Part shown: positions 1 through 8,154 of the stretch, piece by piece
Position numbering within the stretch: position 1 is the stretch's first letter
Layout: each line of letters begins with the position of its first letter
Source of the DNA: Xanthobacteraceae bacterium
Lineage (GTDB): Bacteria; Pseudomonadota; Alphaproteobacteria; Rhizobiales; Xanthobacteraceae
Length of the DNA stretch: 64,000 nucleotides
Assembly (NCBI GenBank): GCA_019752575.1
Contig: JAIELW010000013.1
Coordinates: 18,573-82,572 of the forward strand
Direction: 5' to 3'
Program-made: the position numbers and the translations under genes
Notes under the pieces: generated by a model
The model's database searches: none
What the model saw: only the letters and a program-made list of their open reading frames with translations
What the model was told of the DNA's origin: nothing

Positions 1-388
1 GCGCGCCGTCGGCGAGCCGCGCTTCGTATGCCGTGTTGAAGAGCTGGGTGTTGCGCGGCACGTCGAGTAGCACGACTTGCCTGCGCGTTCGCTGCGCGAA
101 GAGCCGCGCTTCCTTAAAGAACTCGTCGAGCTGCCTGCGCTTCAGCCGCTCCGAAGCCGCGAGGTCGCGAAGCTGCTGCACTTCGATCGCGAGTCTCGTA
201 TCGATCGAAATGACCGAGAAGCGGGCCTGCGCGTCGAGCGCGGTCAGGATTTCGTCGTGCTCACGTTCGCTCGCCGCTCGTATCGCCGTATATGTCACGG
301 CAAAGACGAGCGCGCTGGCCAGAAAAATCAGCCAGTTCGTCGACGGCAGCCAAAGAGGCAATGCGCGTTGCTTGTGAGCGAGTTCCAC
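1..388 (-). CDS. Sensor histidine kinase, N-terminal part (runs off window)
   Basis: Reading leftward from a GTG at 388, the frame stays open to the window edge, so only about 129 N-terminal residues are visible. They show a cytoplasmic stub, one clear hydrophobic membrane segment (about residues 18-38) and then a charged, helical periplasmic stretch ending in a segment like RQVVLLDVPRNTQLFNT. That last pattern resembles the sensory region of HWE/HisKA_2-type kinases of rhizobia, where a similar strand ends in 'NT' before the second membrane span. An AGGT lies about 8 bases before the GTG. The kinase core is outside the window, so the kinase call is inference from the N-terminal architecture; another membrane sensor such as a cyclase or chemoreceptor is possible. 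Confidence 0.55.
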   Translation of the reverse strand, partial: MELAHKQRALPLWLPSTNWLIFLASALVFAVTYTAIRAASEREHDEILTALDAQARFSVISIDTRLAIEVQQLRDLAASERLKRRQLDEFFKEARLFAQRTRRQVVLLDVPRNTQLFNTAYEARLADGA

Positions 389-490
389 AGCGCACCTGAA
401 TACCTTGTCGGGGCAAAATGCCTTTGATGAGTTAACGAAAAGCAAACGCGCTGTTTATGGGCCGTTCTGCGCAATGCTGTCTTTTTGCCG

Positions 491-874
491 CTAACGCGGC
501 CGCACGTTGGCGCGGAAGCGCTCGATGTCATCCGGGAGGGTTTGCCGTATGAACTTTTTGATCAGCGCGAGCCGGTCTTCGACGACGTTCGCCGCAACGC
601 CTTTCCCGGCCAGCGATTTCCGGAGCTGCGTTTCGTCTTCGCCGCAGGCACGGAATGTCCGCTCGACAATCGCATCCGTTGCGATCGGCGGCGTCTCGAG
701 CGCCAGCCGTTTCATCGCGTTGGTCACGCAGAGCACATAGCTCGCCGGCTCAGGATCGAAAGCGGACTGCGCTTTCGCGGGCAATGAATAAGAAATCGCT
801 GCCGACAGCAGCGCCGCGCGCGTTATGAAATTAATGTTCAGGATTGCACGCCCGTGCCGCCGCAGCGCTGGCAT
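491..874 (-). CDS. Hypothetical exported protein
   Basis: A 127-residue protein that I do not recognise. It begins with basic residues and a hydrophobic segment ending at AKAQS (about residue 36-37), which looks like a cleavable signal peptide. The mature part is mostly helical and charged and has two cysteines (near C49 and C76) that could form a disulfide in the periplasm. The only ATG (874) lies inside the upstream microprotein gene, giving a 37-base overlap; a non-ATG start nearer 840 is also possible. Same strand as the microprotein, so the two are probably co-transcribed. Confidence 0.55.
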   Translation of the reverse strand: MPALRRHGRAILNINFITRAALLSAAISYSLPAKAQSAFDPEPASYVLCVTNAMKRLALETPPIATDAIVERTFRACGEDETQLRKSLAGKGVAANVVEDRLALIKKFIRQTLPDDIERFRANVRPR

Positions 875-951
875 TTAACTTTCTTGTCGCCGACTTTGAT
901 CAGTCCTTTGCCTTCGCAATTCTTGCAGGGCTTCTTTTTGTCTTTGGGCAT
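838..951 (-). CDS. 37-residue double-CxxC zinc-ribbon-like microprotein
   Basis: ATG at 951 opens a 37-codon frame ending in TGA at 838. The product is Lys-rich at the start (MPKDKKKPC) and carries two motifs of the type found in the cysteine-rich domain of DnaJ: CKNCEGKG (residues 9-16) and CQRCGGTG (27-34). Four cysteines in two CxxC knuckles strongly suggest one bound zinc ion. There are no J-domain or other DnaJ parts, so this is a free-standing zinc knuckle. It overlaps the following exported protein gene on the same strand. Role unknown; a small zinc-binding adaptor is the simplest idea (inference). Confidence 0.7.
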   Translation of the reverse strand: MPKDKKKPCKNCEGKGLIKVGDKKVKCQRCGGTGVQS

Positions 952-1112
952 GGCGTTCCTCGATCCGATGGGTCTGCGTTAAACGAACTGAGCCAAAAGC
1001 GTGACTGGATGCACGCGCGAACTCGCCGATCATTGTTGGGGCAAGCGCAAAAATAAAACGAGGAATCGTTGTGTGGCGTAAGTCCGGCAGTAGCGCGTAG
1101 CGCGAAGCAGGA

Positions 1113-1202
<90 letters not shown>

Positions 1203-1454
1203 GCGCCGAAGGACCGGGTCGATACCAAGGTCCTTGTAACGGGCCGCTACTTAACGAAGCGCGGCGGAGGGCACAAGCCGAAGCCCGATTTTCTTCACCC
1301 ACGCTAATTTTCGGGGATTTTCAGAGGCAGCCGGAAGGCGGGAACGCCGATCGAGAGGGCGCCGTGCAGGGCACGCATAGAAAATCCGCGTCCAGCCGGG
1401 AACGAAACGCGCGCAACGCACTTCTTTTCCCGAGGGTAAGGAAGGGTATCGGAC

Positions 1455-2861
1455 ATGTATTCGCGCTTGTTCGCGCGGGTCGCGCTCGCGGCCGGCTTGA
1501 TCGCACTCGCTTTTCTTTTCCGCCCCGGCATTGCCGAAAAGGCCGAGGCCCAGGGCGTCTCCATCTCCGTCGAATTCAGAACCGCGCTCGAGCCGCATGG
1601 CCGATGGCACAGGCACTCCCGCTTTGGCGAAGTCTGGATTCCGGCGAACATCGACCGCGAATGGCGGCCTTATACGCGCGGCCACTGGGTCTACACCGAA
1701 GACTGGGGCTGGTACTGGATTGCGAACGACGAGGAAGACGAATGGGGCTGGGTCGCTTATCACTACGGCCGCTGGTATCGCGATCGCGAGGTCGGCTGGG
1801 TCTGGATTCCCGGCGATCAATGGGGTCCGGCTTGGGTAACCTGGCGCCGCGGCGGCGAGGAAGTCGGCTGGGCGGCGCTGCCGCCGGATGAAGTCATCGT
1901 CGAATACGAAGACGAACCGGAAGTCTGGGTTTTCGTCCGCTCGCGCGACGTGATTGCGCCTTCGATCATACGGGTCGTGCTGCCGCGTCCGCGCGCGGTC
2001 GTGTTGGTTCGCGAAACCGTTGTCGTCAGCCGCACGCAATATGTCAGCCGCGTCCGGGTCGCCGCGAATATCGGCGTGCCGCCGTCTTATCTTGCGGTCA
2101 CAGTACCCGTCTCCCGCGTGCAGCCGGTGGTGCTGCGCGGCACCGCTCAGATCAGCGGCGCGATCGAGGTTGACGCGAAGGAGCGCGGCAACCGGCGCAC
2201 GGTCGTGCAGAAGGCCGACCGCACCATTCAGCCGGCGAACGATGTGCCGAAGCCGCAGCGCTTGGAGCGCGGCGCGACGCCGGACACGCCGGATGCACCC
2301 AAGGTCTTGCAACAGGCGCAGCCGCAGCAGGCCCCTTCTCCGCAGCAGAAGGATGACGCCGCGCCGAAGCAGAAGCAAAAGACCGAGGATGCCGCGCCGA
2401 AGGCGCAGCCGAAAGACGACCTCAAGCAGAAGCAGGACACCAAGCAGAAGGAAGAAGACACGAAGCAGAAGCGCGACGATTCGCCGAAAGCACAGCCGCA
2501 GAAGCAGAAAGAAGACGCGCCGAAAGCCAAGCAGGAGAAGCGCGAAGAGGATACGAAGTCGCGGCAGAAGGACGACGACGCGAAGTCGCGGCAGAAGCAG
2601 GACACTGCGCCGAAGCAGATGCCAAAGCGCGACGATCGGCCCGACAATCTTCAGAAGAAGGACGATGGCCCGCGCGGCGAGCAGCAGAAGCGCGAGCTAC
2701 CGCAGAAACAGGACGCCGCTCCGAAAGCGCAGCCGCAGCAACAGGCCCCGCAGCAGAAGCAGGACATGGCACCCAAGGGCCCGCAGCAAGCGCCCCAGCA
2801 GCCGCAACGTCAGGAAGGACCGGCGAAGGGTCCGGCTATGCCGGAGAAGAAGGACAACTGA
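1455..2861 (+). CDS. DUF6600-type exported W-rich protein with Lys/Gln/Asp/Pro-rich tail
   Basis: 468 residues in three parts. Residues 1-33 form a signal peptide ending AEAQ. Residues about 45-140 contain repeated tryptophan-rich units (GRWHRH, REWRPYTRGHW, DWGWYWIAND, EWGWVAYHYGRW, GWVWIPGDQWGP), the pattern of the DUF6600/YXWGXW family of envelope proteins. From about residue 245 to the end is a low-complexity tail built from K, Q, D, E, A and P, probably disordered. ATG at 1455 follows a GGAAGG at a good distance. The gene is monocistronic and convergent with the next gene. Function of the family is unknown; an outer envelope structural role is inference. The repeated tail codons make indels likely between strains. 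Confidence 0.75.
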   Translation: MYSRLFARVALAAGLIALAFLFRPGIAEKAEAQGVSISVEFRTALEPHGRWHRHSRFGEVWIPANIDREWRPYTRGHWVYTEDWGWYWIANDEEDEWGWVAYHYGRWYRDREVGWVWIPGDQWGPAWVTWRRGGEEVGWAALPPDEVIVEYEDEPEVWVFVRSRDVIAPSIIRVVLPRPRAVVLVRETVVVSRTQYVSRVRVAANIGVPPSYLAVTVPVSRVQPVVLRGTAQISGAIEVDAKERGNRRTVVQKADRTIQPANDVPKPQRLERGATPDTPDAPKVLQQAQPQQAPSPQQKDDAAPKQKQKTEDAAPKAQPKDDLKQKQDTKQKEEDTKQKRDDSPKAQPQKQKEDAPKAKQEKREEDTKSRQKDDDAKSRQKQDTAPKQMPKRDDRPDNLQKKDDGPRGEQQKRELPQKQDAAPKAQPQQQAPQQKQDMAPKGPQQAPQQPQRQEGPAKGPAMPEKKDN

Positions 2862-2867
2862 CGGAGT

Positions 2868-3245
2868 TCAGGGCAGCCGCTTCACGAAATCCGGGATCTG
2901 CTTGCCCCAGGTATCGCAGAACTTCGTCTCGTCCTTCTCGTATTCGTCGAAGCTCTTCACGTAGTAGGCGCGCTCGAGCCGGTTCGGATCGAGGCGGAGC
3001 TTCTTCTGGAGCGCGTTGATGAAGGCAGTGAGCCGTTCGTCGTCCTTGTCGGCGATCGGGGCCTCGAGCTTGCAGTTGCGCCCGGCCTGGCTGAGGCGGA
3101 TCGCGGTCTCTAACCGCTTCTGCGCCTCGCTCGCCCCCATCTTGTTGACGTTGAACGGCTGCTGAGGCCTGCCCTGCGCCAAAGCCGCGCCTGCGGCGCA
3201 GGCGAGGATCAGGGCGGCAATCGCGGTCTTGGCCTTGGTCTGCAT
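2868..3245 (-). CDS. Small exported protein of unknown function
   Basis: 125 residues from the ATG at 3245, which has GGAG about 7 bases upstream; an in-frame GTG at 3260 would add five residues. A signal peptide ends at AGAALAQ (about residue 24). The mature protein is helical and charged and has two cysteines (in GRNCKLE and TKFCDTW) that could form a disulfide. I do not recognise the family. It is convergent with the DUF6600 gene, only six bases apart, and lies downstream of the Na/Pi symporter with a possible terminator between. Confidence 0.6.
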   Translation of the reverse strand: MQTKAKTAIAALILACAAGAALAQGRPQQPFNVNKMGASEAQKRLETAIRLSQAGRNCKLEAPIADKDDERLTAFINALQKKLRLDPNRLERAYYVKSFDEYEKDETKFCDTWGKQIPDFVKRLP

Positions 3246-3376
3246 CGAAGTCTCCGGCACGGCGAATACGGGCCGGCGACTAGATACACGAGCCGCGCGG
3301 CCAAACCAGTGCCTTTGCGATCAAAAACCGGCGATTTTCGAGGCAACCCTAACGGCGCGAGCGCCAAAACGCAGAA

Positions 3377-3400
3377 CAGGCCGGCTTAAAGCGCGGCCTG
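3377..3400 (-). terminator. Possible terminator after the Na/Pi symporter gene
   Basis: CAGGCCG (3377-3383) pairs with CGGCCTG (3394-3400) around a 10-base loop. Read on the minus strand it lies 45 bases past the symporter stop and is followed by TTCTGCGTTTT. The T-tract is broken, so the call is weak. Confidence 0.35.
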
Positions 3401-3444
3401 TCTTTGGGGCCGGAACCGGCCGGGAGCGGGCAACCAGTCTCGCC

Positions 3445-5148
3445 TTAAGCCGGCTGCGGCACCGCCAGTCCGGGACCCTCGGGTGCCGGTTCGGCCGCCG
3501 CCGCCGGAACCACCCGCGGTACCGATCTCCGCTCCGCGTCGATCCGCTCGACCAGATAGAACGCCCGCTCCGCGCTTCCGAAGATCGCAAGCAGCGCGCC
3601 GCGATCGGCCCAGGGCAGCTCCTCGCCGAGGTTCAGGCATTCGTCGCGAAGTGCGGCGATTGTGGGCAGACGCGACTCGGCGTTCACATTCGCGGAGGCC
3701 GGTGCGAACGGCAGAATACCCGCCATCGCTTCGTCCACCTGATCGAGCGCCTGGTTCAGGATCTCGCGGCCCTTCGGGCCGAACGGCTCGCGCTCGGTGC
3801 GCCGTGCGATCTGGTAGAGCGTTTCGCCGAGGCTCGCGGTGAAGTCTTCTTCCTCGATCAGGCTTGCGACCAGATCGGCGCGCGCATGCGGCATGTTCGG
3901 CTCGAACAATCCGGCCGTGTATTTGCGGATTTCGCGGCTGAGAATGTCGCTCGCGGCGTAATGCTCCTTCGCATCGTCGGGGGCATCCTTTGCCCCTCGC
4001 GCGATGTCGATGAACTGGTGCGCGGCTTCGAGATAGCGCCCCGTTTCGCGCTGGATCGCGGGCAAGGCGTGCCCCGGATCGTGCGTATAACGCGGATCGA
4101 GGAATTTCGGCTGCGAATAATCCTCCACATCTTCCGCCGAAGTATGCCCGACACGCGAAAGCACGCGCTCGAACACGCCGACGAAGGGAAACAGCAGAAG
4201 CGTGTTGAAGATATTGAAGAAGGTCGAATAAAGCCCGACCGCGACCGGCACCAGCGGGAAGGTCTCCTTCCCGTTGACCAGCACCGCGACACCCGGATTG
4301 CCGCCGAACCACTGCATCGCCCACGTCAACACTTCGATCGACGGGAAGAACAAGGGTATCGTGATCGCGACACCGATAATGTTGAACGCTATATGCGCGT
4401 AGGCCGCGCGTTTCGCGTTCTTCGACAAATTCAGCGATGCCATCCATGAGGTGATTGTGGTGCCAAGATCCGCGCCGAGCGAGAACACAACCGCCGTGGT
4501 CCAGTCGAGCACGCCGGCTGCGCCCAAGCCCATCACGATGCCGATCGTCGCCGAAGACGAGTGGATCATCGCGGTGACGAGCGCCGCGATCAGCACGCAA
4601 TAGATCAGGCTCATGAAGTTGTCGGCCTTGAGCGCCGAAATCACCGACATGACTTCCGGCATCGCGCGAAGCGGGCGCAAACCGACGGTCATCAGATTCA
4701 GGCCGTAGAAGATCAGCGCGAAACCCATGCAGGCGAGCGCGATGTTGCGGACCTTGTCGGTCTTCGCGAACACATAGAACAGCGCAAAGACGCCGCCGAG
4801 GATCAGGCCGAGCGGCCCGAGCGGCAGCGCGATCAGGCCGTTGCCGATCGTGGTGCCGATGTTCGCGCCCATGATGACGCTGATCGCGGGCCTGAGGCCC
4901 ATGACGCCCGCGTTGACGAGACCGACGACCATCACGGTCATCGCAGTCGAGGATTGGATGACACCGGTGATCGCCGTTCCCGCGATCACGCCCTTGATCG
5001 GCGTGCCCGCTATTTTCGCGAGCAACGCGCGCATCTTGTTGACCGCGAGCGCCTGAATTCCGTTCGACATGAATTCGAGGCCGAGCATGAAGATGCCCAA
5101 GCCGCCGATGACCGGAACCAGAACGTCCCGGAATAAATCCGCCTGCAT
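3445..5148 (-). CDS. Na+/phosphate cotransporter (NptA/YjbB-type) with PhoU-like C-terminus
   Basis: 567 residues. The N-terminal half is an 8-10 segment membrane domain holding two copies of the signature of the Na/Pi cotransporter family: QSSTAM (residues 65-70) after GTAITGV, and HSSSAT (196-201). The matching inner repeats GANIGTT (94-100) and GADLGTT (near 226) are also present, the usual internal duplication. The region from about 345 to 540 is helical and charged, like the PhoU domain fused to these transporters; the tail is Ala/Pro-rich. The family imports or exports phosphate with sodium at the inner membrane. ATG at 5148 was chosen because it opens directly into the amphipathic helix before membrane segment 1; a much longer overlapping frame is a shadow. 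Confidence 0.88.
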   Translation of the reverse strand: MQADLFRDVLVPVIGGLGIFMLGLEFMSNGIQALAVNKMRALLAKIAGTPIKGVIAGTAITGVIQSSTAMTVMVVGLVNAGVMGLRPAISVIMGANIGTTIGNGLIALPLGPLGLILGGVFALFYVFAKTDKVRNIALACMGFALIFYGLNLMTVGLRPLRAMPEVMSVISALKADNFMSLIYCVLIAALVTAMIHSSSATIGIVMGLGAAGVLDWTTAVVFSLGADLGTTITSWMASLNLSKNAKRAAYAHIAFNIIGVAITIPLFFPSIEVLTWAMQWFGGNPGVAVLVNGKETFPLVPVAVGLYSTFFNIFNTLLLFPFVGVFERVLSRVGHTSAEDVEDYSQPKFLDPRYTHDPGHALPAIQRETGRYLEAAHQFIDIARGAKDAPDDAKEHYAASDILSREIRKYTAGLFEPNMPHARADLVASLIEEEDFTASLGETLYQIARRTEREPFGPKGREILNQALDQVDEAMAGILPFAPASANVNAESRLPTIAALRDECLNLGEELPWADRGALLAIFGSAERAFYLVERIDAERRSVPRVVPAAAAEPAPEGPGLAVPQPA

Positions 5149-5352
5149 AACCGCCCCTCTTATTTTGGTGCGGATCGCAGTGACTTGCGCGGGACACTAA
5201 GCGCGTGCCCGGACCCAACACGACCCGAAACCGACGGGCCGGAGGCTAGGCCCGGCACATGACAGGACGGCTACGGGGCTGGGACTGCCGGTCGCGCCGG
5301 CACACCAAATTTACCGGAAATTCCGGCGTTTCAGGCCACGGAACGTCATTCC

Positions 5353-5381
5353 TTGACTCCCCTATCCGCCGCCCCTATCAC
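5353..5381 (+). promoter_or_regulatory. Candidate housekeeping promoter for rplU-rpmA
   Basis: TTGACT (5353-5358) and TATCAC (5376-5381) are separated by 17 bases, about 100 bases before the rplU start. This is the best sigma-70-like site in the 336-base gap 5149-5484; the rest of that gap shows only GC-rich short palindromes and no gene. Confidence 0.45.
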
Positions 5382-5484
5382 CCCGGCATCCAAAAAGGAC
5401 GCATGAACGACGTCCCGGCAGGCCTTGAAATCAGGGTCTGACTGCAAGAAGCCGAGCCCTTAGAGGCCGGAGAAAGAGACAGAC

Positions 5485-5976
5485 ATGTTCGCGGTCATCA
5501 AGACCGGCGGCAAACAACATCGCGTTGTGGCCGACCAGACTTTGAAAGTTTACCTGCACGACGCGAAGGTCGGCGAAATCGTCACCTTCCCGGTCACCGC
5601 ACACGGCGGCGATCAGCCGAAATTCGGCACCCCGCTCGTCGATGGTGCCTCGGTCGCGGCCGAAGTGTTGGCCCAGACCCACGGCCGCACTGTCATCGCC
5701 TTCAAGAAGCGCCGCCGCCAGAATTCGAAACGCAAGCGCGGCTATCGCGATCAACACACGCTGGTGCGCGTCACCGAGATTCTCTTGAACGGCGCAAAGC
5801 CCACGAAGACCGCGCGCGTGAAGCCGGAGAAGAAGAAGGCTGCGACCGCCGGCGAAGCGGTGGGCGAAGCTGCCGAAGCCCCGGCGAAAAAGGCCGCAAA
5901 GCCGAAGGCTGCCGCGAAAAAGCCCGCTGCCAAGGCCAAAGCTCCGGCCAAATCGGCGGCAAAGAAAAAGAAGTAA
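5485..5976 (+). CDS. rplU: 50S ribosomal protein L21, with Lys/Ala-rich tail
   Basis: Residues 1-105 are a standard L21, from MFAVIKTGGKQHRV through the RNA-binding segment KKRRRQNSKRKRGYRDQ. L21 binds 23S rRNA domain VI in the large subunit. The protein is 163 residues against about 103 in Escherichia coli: the last 58 residues are an extension made almost only of K, A, P and E, like a histone H1 tail. Such extensions are known in alphaproteobacterial L21. GGAG lies about 12 bases before the ATG. It leads the rplU-rpmA pair, 52 bases apart. Confidence 0.96.
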   Translation: MFAVIKTGGKQHRVVADQTLKVYLHDAKVGEIVTFPVTAHGGDQPKFGTPLVDGASVAAEVLAQTHGRTVIAFKKRRRQNSKRKRGYRDQHTLVRVTEILLNGAKPTKTARVKPEKKKAATAGEAVGEAAEAPAKKAAKPKAAAKKPAAKAKAPAKSAAKKKK

Positions 5977-6028
5977 GACATAGTCAGGATTTTGGGGTAT
6001 AGCCCCGCAAGAATTCGGAGTTACTACG

Positions 6029-6298
6029 ATGGCCCATAAGAAAGCAGGCGGCTCCTCGCGCAACGGTCGCGATTCGGCTGGCCGCCGCCTTGGCGTGAAG
6101 CGCTACGGCGGCGAAGCCGTGCTCGCCGGCAACATCATCGTCCGCCAGCGCGGCACGAAGGTTCATGCGGGTGCCAATGTCGGCACCGGCAAGGACCACA
6201 CGCTGTTTGCGCTTACCGACGGCATCGTCGAGTTCAAGGTCAAGTCGAAGGACCGCAACCTCGTAAACATCGTACCGATGCCGAAAGCAGCCGAATAG
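6029..6298 (+). CDS. rpmA: 50S ribosomal protein L27
   Basis: 89 residues beginning [18 protein letters not shown], the conserved N-terminus that reaches the peptidyl-transferase centre, followed by GVKRYGGE and the typical [10 protein letters not shown] strand. Full family length. There is no Firmicutes-type cleaved N-terminal extension. Co-transcribed with rplU. Confidence 0.97.
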   Translation: MAHKKAGGSSRNGRDSAGRRLGVKRYGGEAVLAGNIIVRQRGTKVHAGANVGTGKDHTLFALTDGIVEFKVKSKDRNLVNIVPMPKAAE

Positions 6299-6312
6299 GC
6301 GAGACTTAAAAA

Positions 6313-6342
6313 GTCCCGCCGGCACTTGTCGCTCCGCGGGAC
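6313..6342 (+). terminator. Hairpin after rpmA
   Basis: GTCCCGC (6313-6319) pairs with GCGGGAC (6336-6342), 15 bases past the rpmA stop, followed by CCAATAAAAAG. There is no U-tract, so it may be an attenuating or processing hairpin rather than a full terminator. Confidence 0.4.
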
Positions 6343-6352
6343 CCAATAAAAA

Positions 6353-6420
6353 GACGGGTCTGATTACAGGGGAGGCAGGTGTCTCCCCTGAATTATTTTA
6401 AGACCTAGGAGAGACCCGTC
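6353..6420 (+). promoter_or_regulatory. Nested inverted repeats in the leader of the GNAT gene
   Basis: An outer pair GACGGGTCT (6353-6361) / AGACCCGTC (6412-6420) brackets an inner 8-bp hairpin CAGGGGAG (6367-6374) / CTCCCCTG (6383-6390) followed by AATTATTTTA. The right outer arm ends on the base before the ATG at 6421 and takes in the flank of the CTAGGAGA ribosome site. The inner hairpin alone looks like a terminator; the outer pair could hide the start codon. Confidence 0.5.
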
Positions 6421-7041
6421 ATGACGTTGCAGATGGAAGCGAGCATGCCTGTTGAGAAGAAGAGCGGCCTCATCATCGAGACCGCCCGTCTTGTCATGCG
6501 TGCGCCCTCGAAGCGCGATCTCGACGGGATCGTAACACTCGCGAACAACATCAAGGTCGCCGAGATGACGGCGACGATTCCGCATCCCTACACACGCAAC
6601 GACGCCGAGAGCTGGCTCGAAAAAGTCTCGTCCGGACGCGGGCATTCGATGGTGCTTTACGTGAAAGGTGAGAAGCGCGTGCTTGTCGGCGTCGCGGGCT
6701 TTGGCCATCGCGGCGACGAGCGCAATCCCGAGATCGGCTACTGGATCGGCGAGGCGCATTGGGGCCAGGGTTTTGCGACCGAAGCCTCGCGCGCCCTGAT
6801 CGACCATGCGTTTTCCGAAACCGGGATCGACGCGCTCTCCGCTTCGTGCCGGATTCATAACGAGCCCTCGCGCCGTGTGATCGAGAAGTGCGGCTTCCAG
6901 TGGACCGGCACCGGCTTGAATCAGGTGAAGGCGCTGGGTGCTTCCGTTCCGGTCGATCGCTTTGTGCTCTCGCGCAAGACCTGGGAGGCGCTCCGGGCCT
7001 GGGGCGCGACCGCTTTGCCCACGTTTACCAAAGCGGGATAG
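6421..7041 (+). CDS. GNAT family N-acetyltransferase (RimJ/RimL-like)
   Basis: 206 residues. The N-terminal strand (IIETARLVMRAPSKRDLDGI) and the acetyl-CoA loop region (IGYWIGEAHWGQGFATEA, about residues 104-121) are those of the GNAT subfamily that includes RimJ/RimL protein and small-molecule acetyltransferases; NEPSRRVIEKCGF is the typical motif B. Substrate unknown. Its place between rpmA and obgE is common in this order. Start at 6421 is preceded by AGGAGA; two in-frame ATGs follow within ten codons. The leader carries nested inverted repeats, so its expression may be set apart from rplU-rpmA. Confidence 0.88.
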   Translation: MTLQMEASMPVEKKSGLIIETARLVMRAPSKRDLDGIVTLANNIKVAEMTATIPHPYTRNDAESWLEKVSSGRGHSMVLYVKGEKRVLVGVAGFGHRGDERNPEIGYWIGEAHWGQGFATEASRALIDHAFSETGIDALSASCRIHNEPSRRVIEKCGFQWTGTGLNQVKALGASVPVDRFVLSRKTWEALRAWGATALPTFTKAG

Positions 7042-7113
7042 ACAACTGGTTTCCCGTCCGGCGCTCACGCATCGGATGGGAAATACCCTCGTGATTGCCG
7101 ATAGAAATTCCAC

Positions 7114-8154
7114 ATGAAATTTCTCGACGAAGCCAAGGTCTATGTCCGCTCCGGCAACGGCGGCGGCGGAGCCGTATCCTTCCGGCGTGAGAAATTCATC
7201 GAGTTCGGTGGCCCTGACGGCGGCGACGGCGGCCGCGGCGGCGATGTCGTCATCGAATGCGTGAGCGGCCTCAACACGCTCATCGATTATCGCTACCAGC
7301 AGCATTTCAAAGCCGGCACTGGCGTTCATGGCATGGGAAAAAACCGTGCCGGCGGCCGCGGTGCTGACGCTGTGTTGAAAGTCCCGGTTGGCACGGAAGT
7401 CCTGGAAGAAGACGGCGAGACTGTGCTCGCCGACATGACCGAAGTCGGTCAGCGCGTTGTACTGCTCGAAGGCGGCAATGGCGGCTTCGGTAACGCTCAC
7501 TTTAAATCTTCGACCAACCGCGCGCCGCGCCGCGCCAATCCCGGCATCGAAGGACAAGAACGCACCATCCGTCTGCGCCTGAAGCTGATCGCAGATGCAG
7601 GCCTCGTCGGACTACCCAACGCAGGCAAATCGACTTTTTTAGCTTCCGTCACCGCCGCGAAACCCAAAGTCGCGGACTATCCTTTCACGACGCTGCACCC
7701 GCAGCTCGGCATTGTCCGCACCGACAATCGCGAACTCGTACTCGCCGACATTCCCGGCCTGATCGAAGGTGCGCACGAAGGCGCTGGCCTCGGCGACCGT
7801 TTCCTTGGCCATGTCGAGCGCTGCAACGCGCTGCTGCATCTCGTCGATGCGACGCAGGAAGATGTCGCGGGCGCTTACATGACTGTGCGCAACGAACTCG
7901 AAGCCTATGGCGGCGGATTGGCTGACAAGACCGAGATCGTCGCGCTTTCGAAGATCGACGCACTGACGCCGAAGAAAATTGAAGCGCAGATGAAGAAACT
8001 GCAAAAGGTGACGAAGAAAAAGCCGCTCGCACTTTCCGCACACTCGAAGAAGGGCGTACCGGAAGCGTTGCGCGCGATCTTCAAGCTCGCTGGCTCGCGC
8101 GAGACCAAGAACAAAGACAAAAAATCCGAGAAGAGTGCCGCATGGCGTCCGTAA
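7114..8154 (+). CDS. obgE: GTPase Obg/CgtA
   Basis: 346 residues. Residues 1-158 are the glycine-rich Obg fold ([26 protein letters not shown]). The G domain follows, with G1 GLPNAGKST (166-174), the switch II segment [20 protein letters not shown] and the NKxD-like SKID. Only a short basic tail follows; there is no large OCT domain. Obg binds the 50S subunit and links ribosome assembly, stress and cell cycle. The 3' end overlaps the proB start by 13 bases, so the two are translationally coupled. Confidence 0.96.
   Translation: MKFLDEAKVYVRSGNGGGGAVSFRREKFIEFGGPDGGDGGRGGDVVIECVSGLNTLIDYRYQQHFKAGTGVHGMGKNRAGGRGADAVLKVPVGTEVLEEDGETVLADMTEVGQRVVLLEGGNGGFGNAHFKSSTNRAPRRANPGIEGQERTIRLRLKLIADAGLVGLPNAGKSTFLASVTAAKPKVADYPFTTLHPQLGIVRTDNRELVLADIPGLIEGAHEGAGLGDRFLGHVERCNALLHLVDATQEDVAGAYMTVRNELEAYGGGLADKTEIVALSKIDALTPKKIEAQMKKLQKVTKKKPLALSAHSKKGVPEALRAIFKLAGSRETKNKDKKSEKSAAWRP

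Noticed and set aside
33..427. Two overlapping plus-strand frames of 114-116 codons at the left edge
   Set aside because: Both are shadows of the minus-strand sensor gene, which has a membrane segment and sensible composition; the plus frames are Arg/Ser-rich with no ribosome site.
3386..5221. 611-codon minus-strand frame longer than the Na/Pi symporter
   Set aside because: It is an Arg/His/Gly-rich shadow frame; the 567-codon frame has the QSST and HSSSAT motifs and membrane segments.
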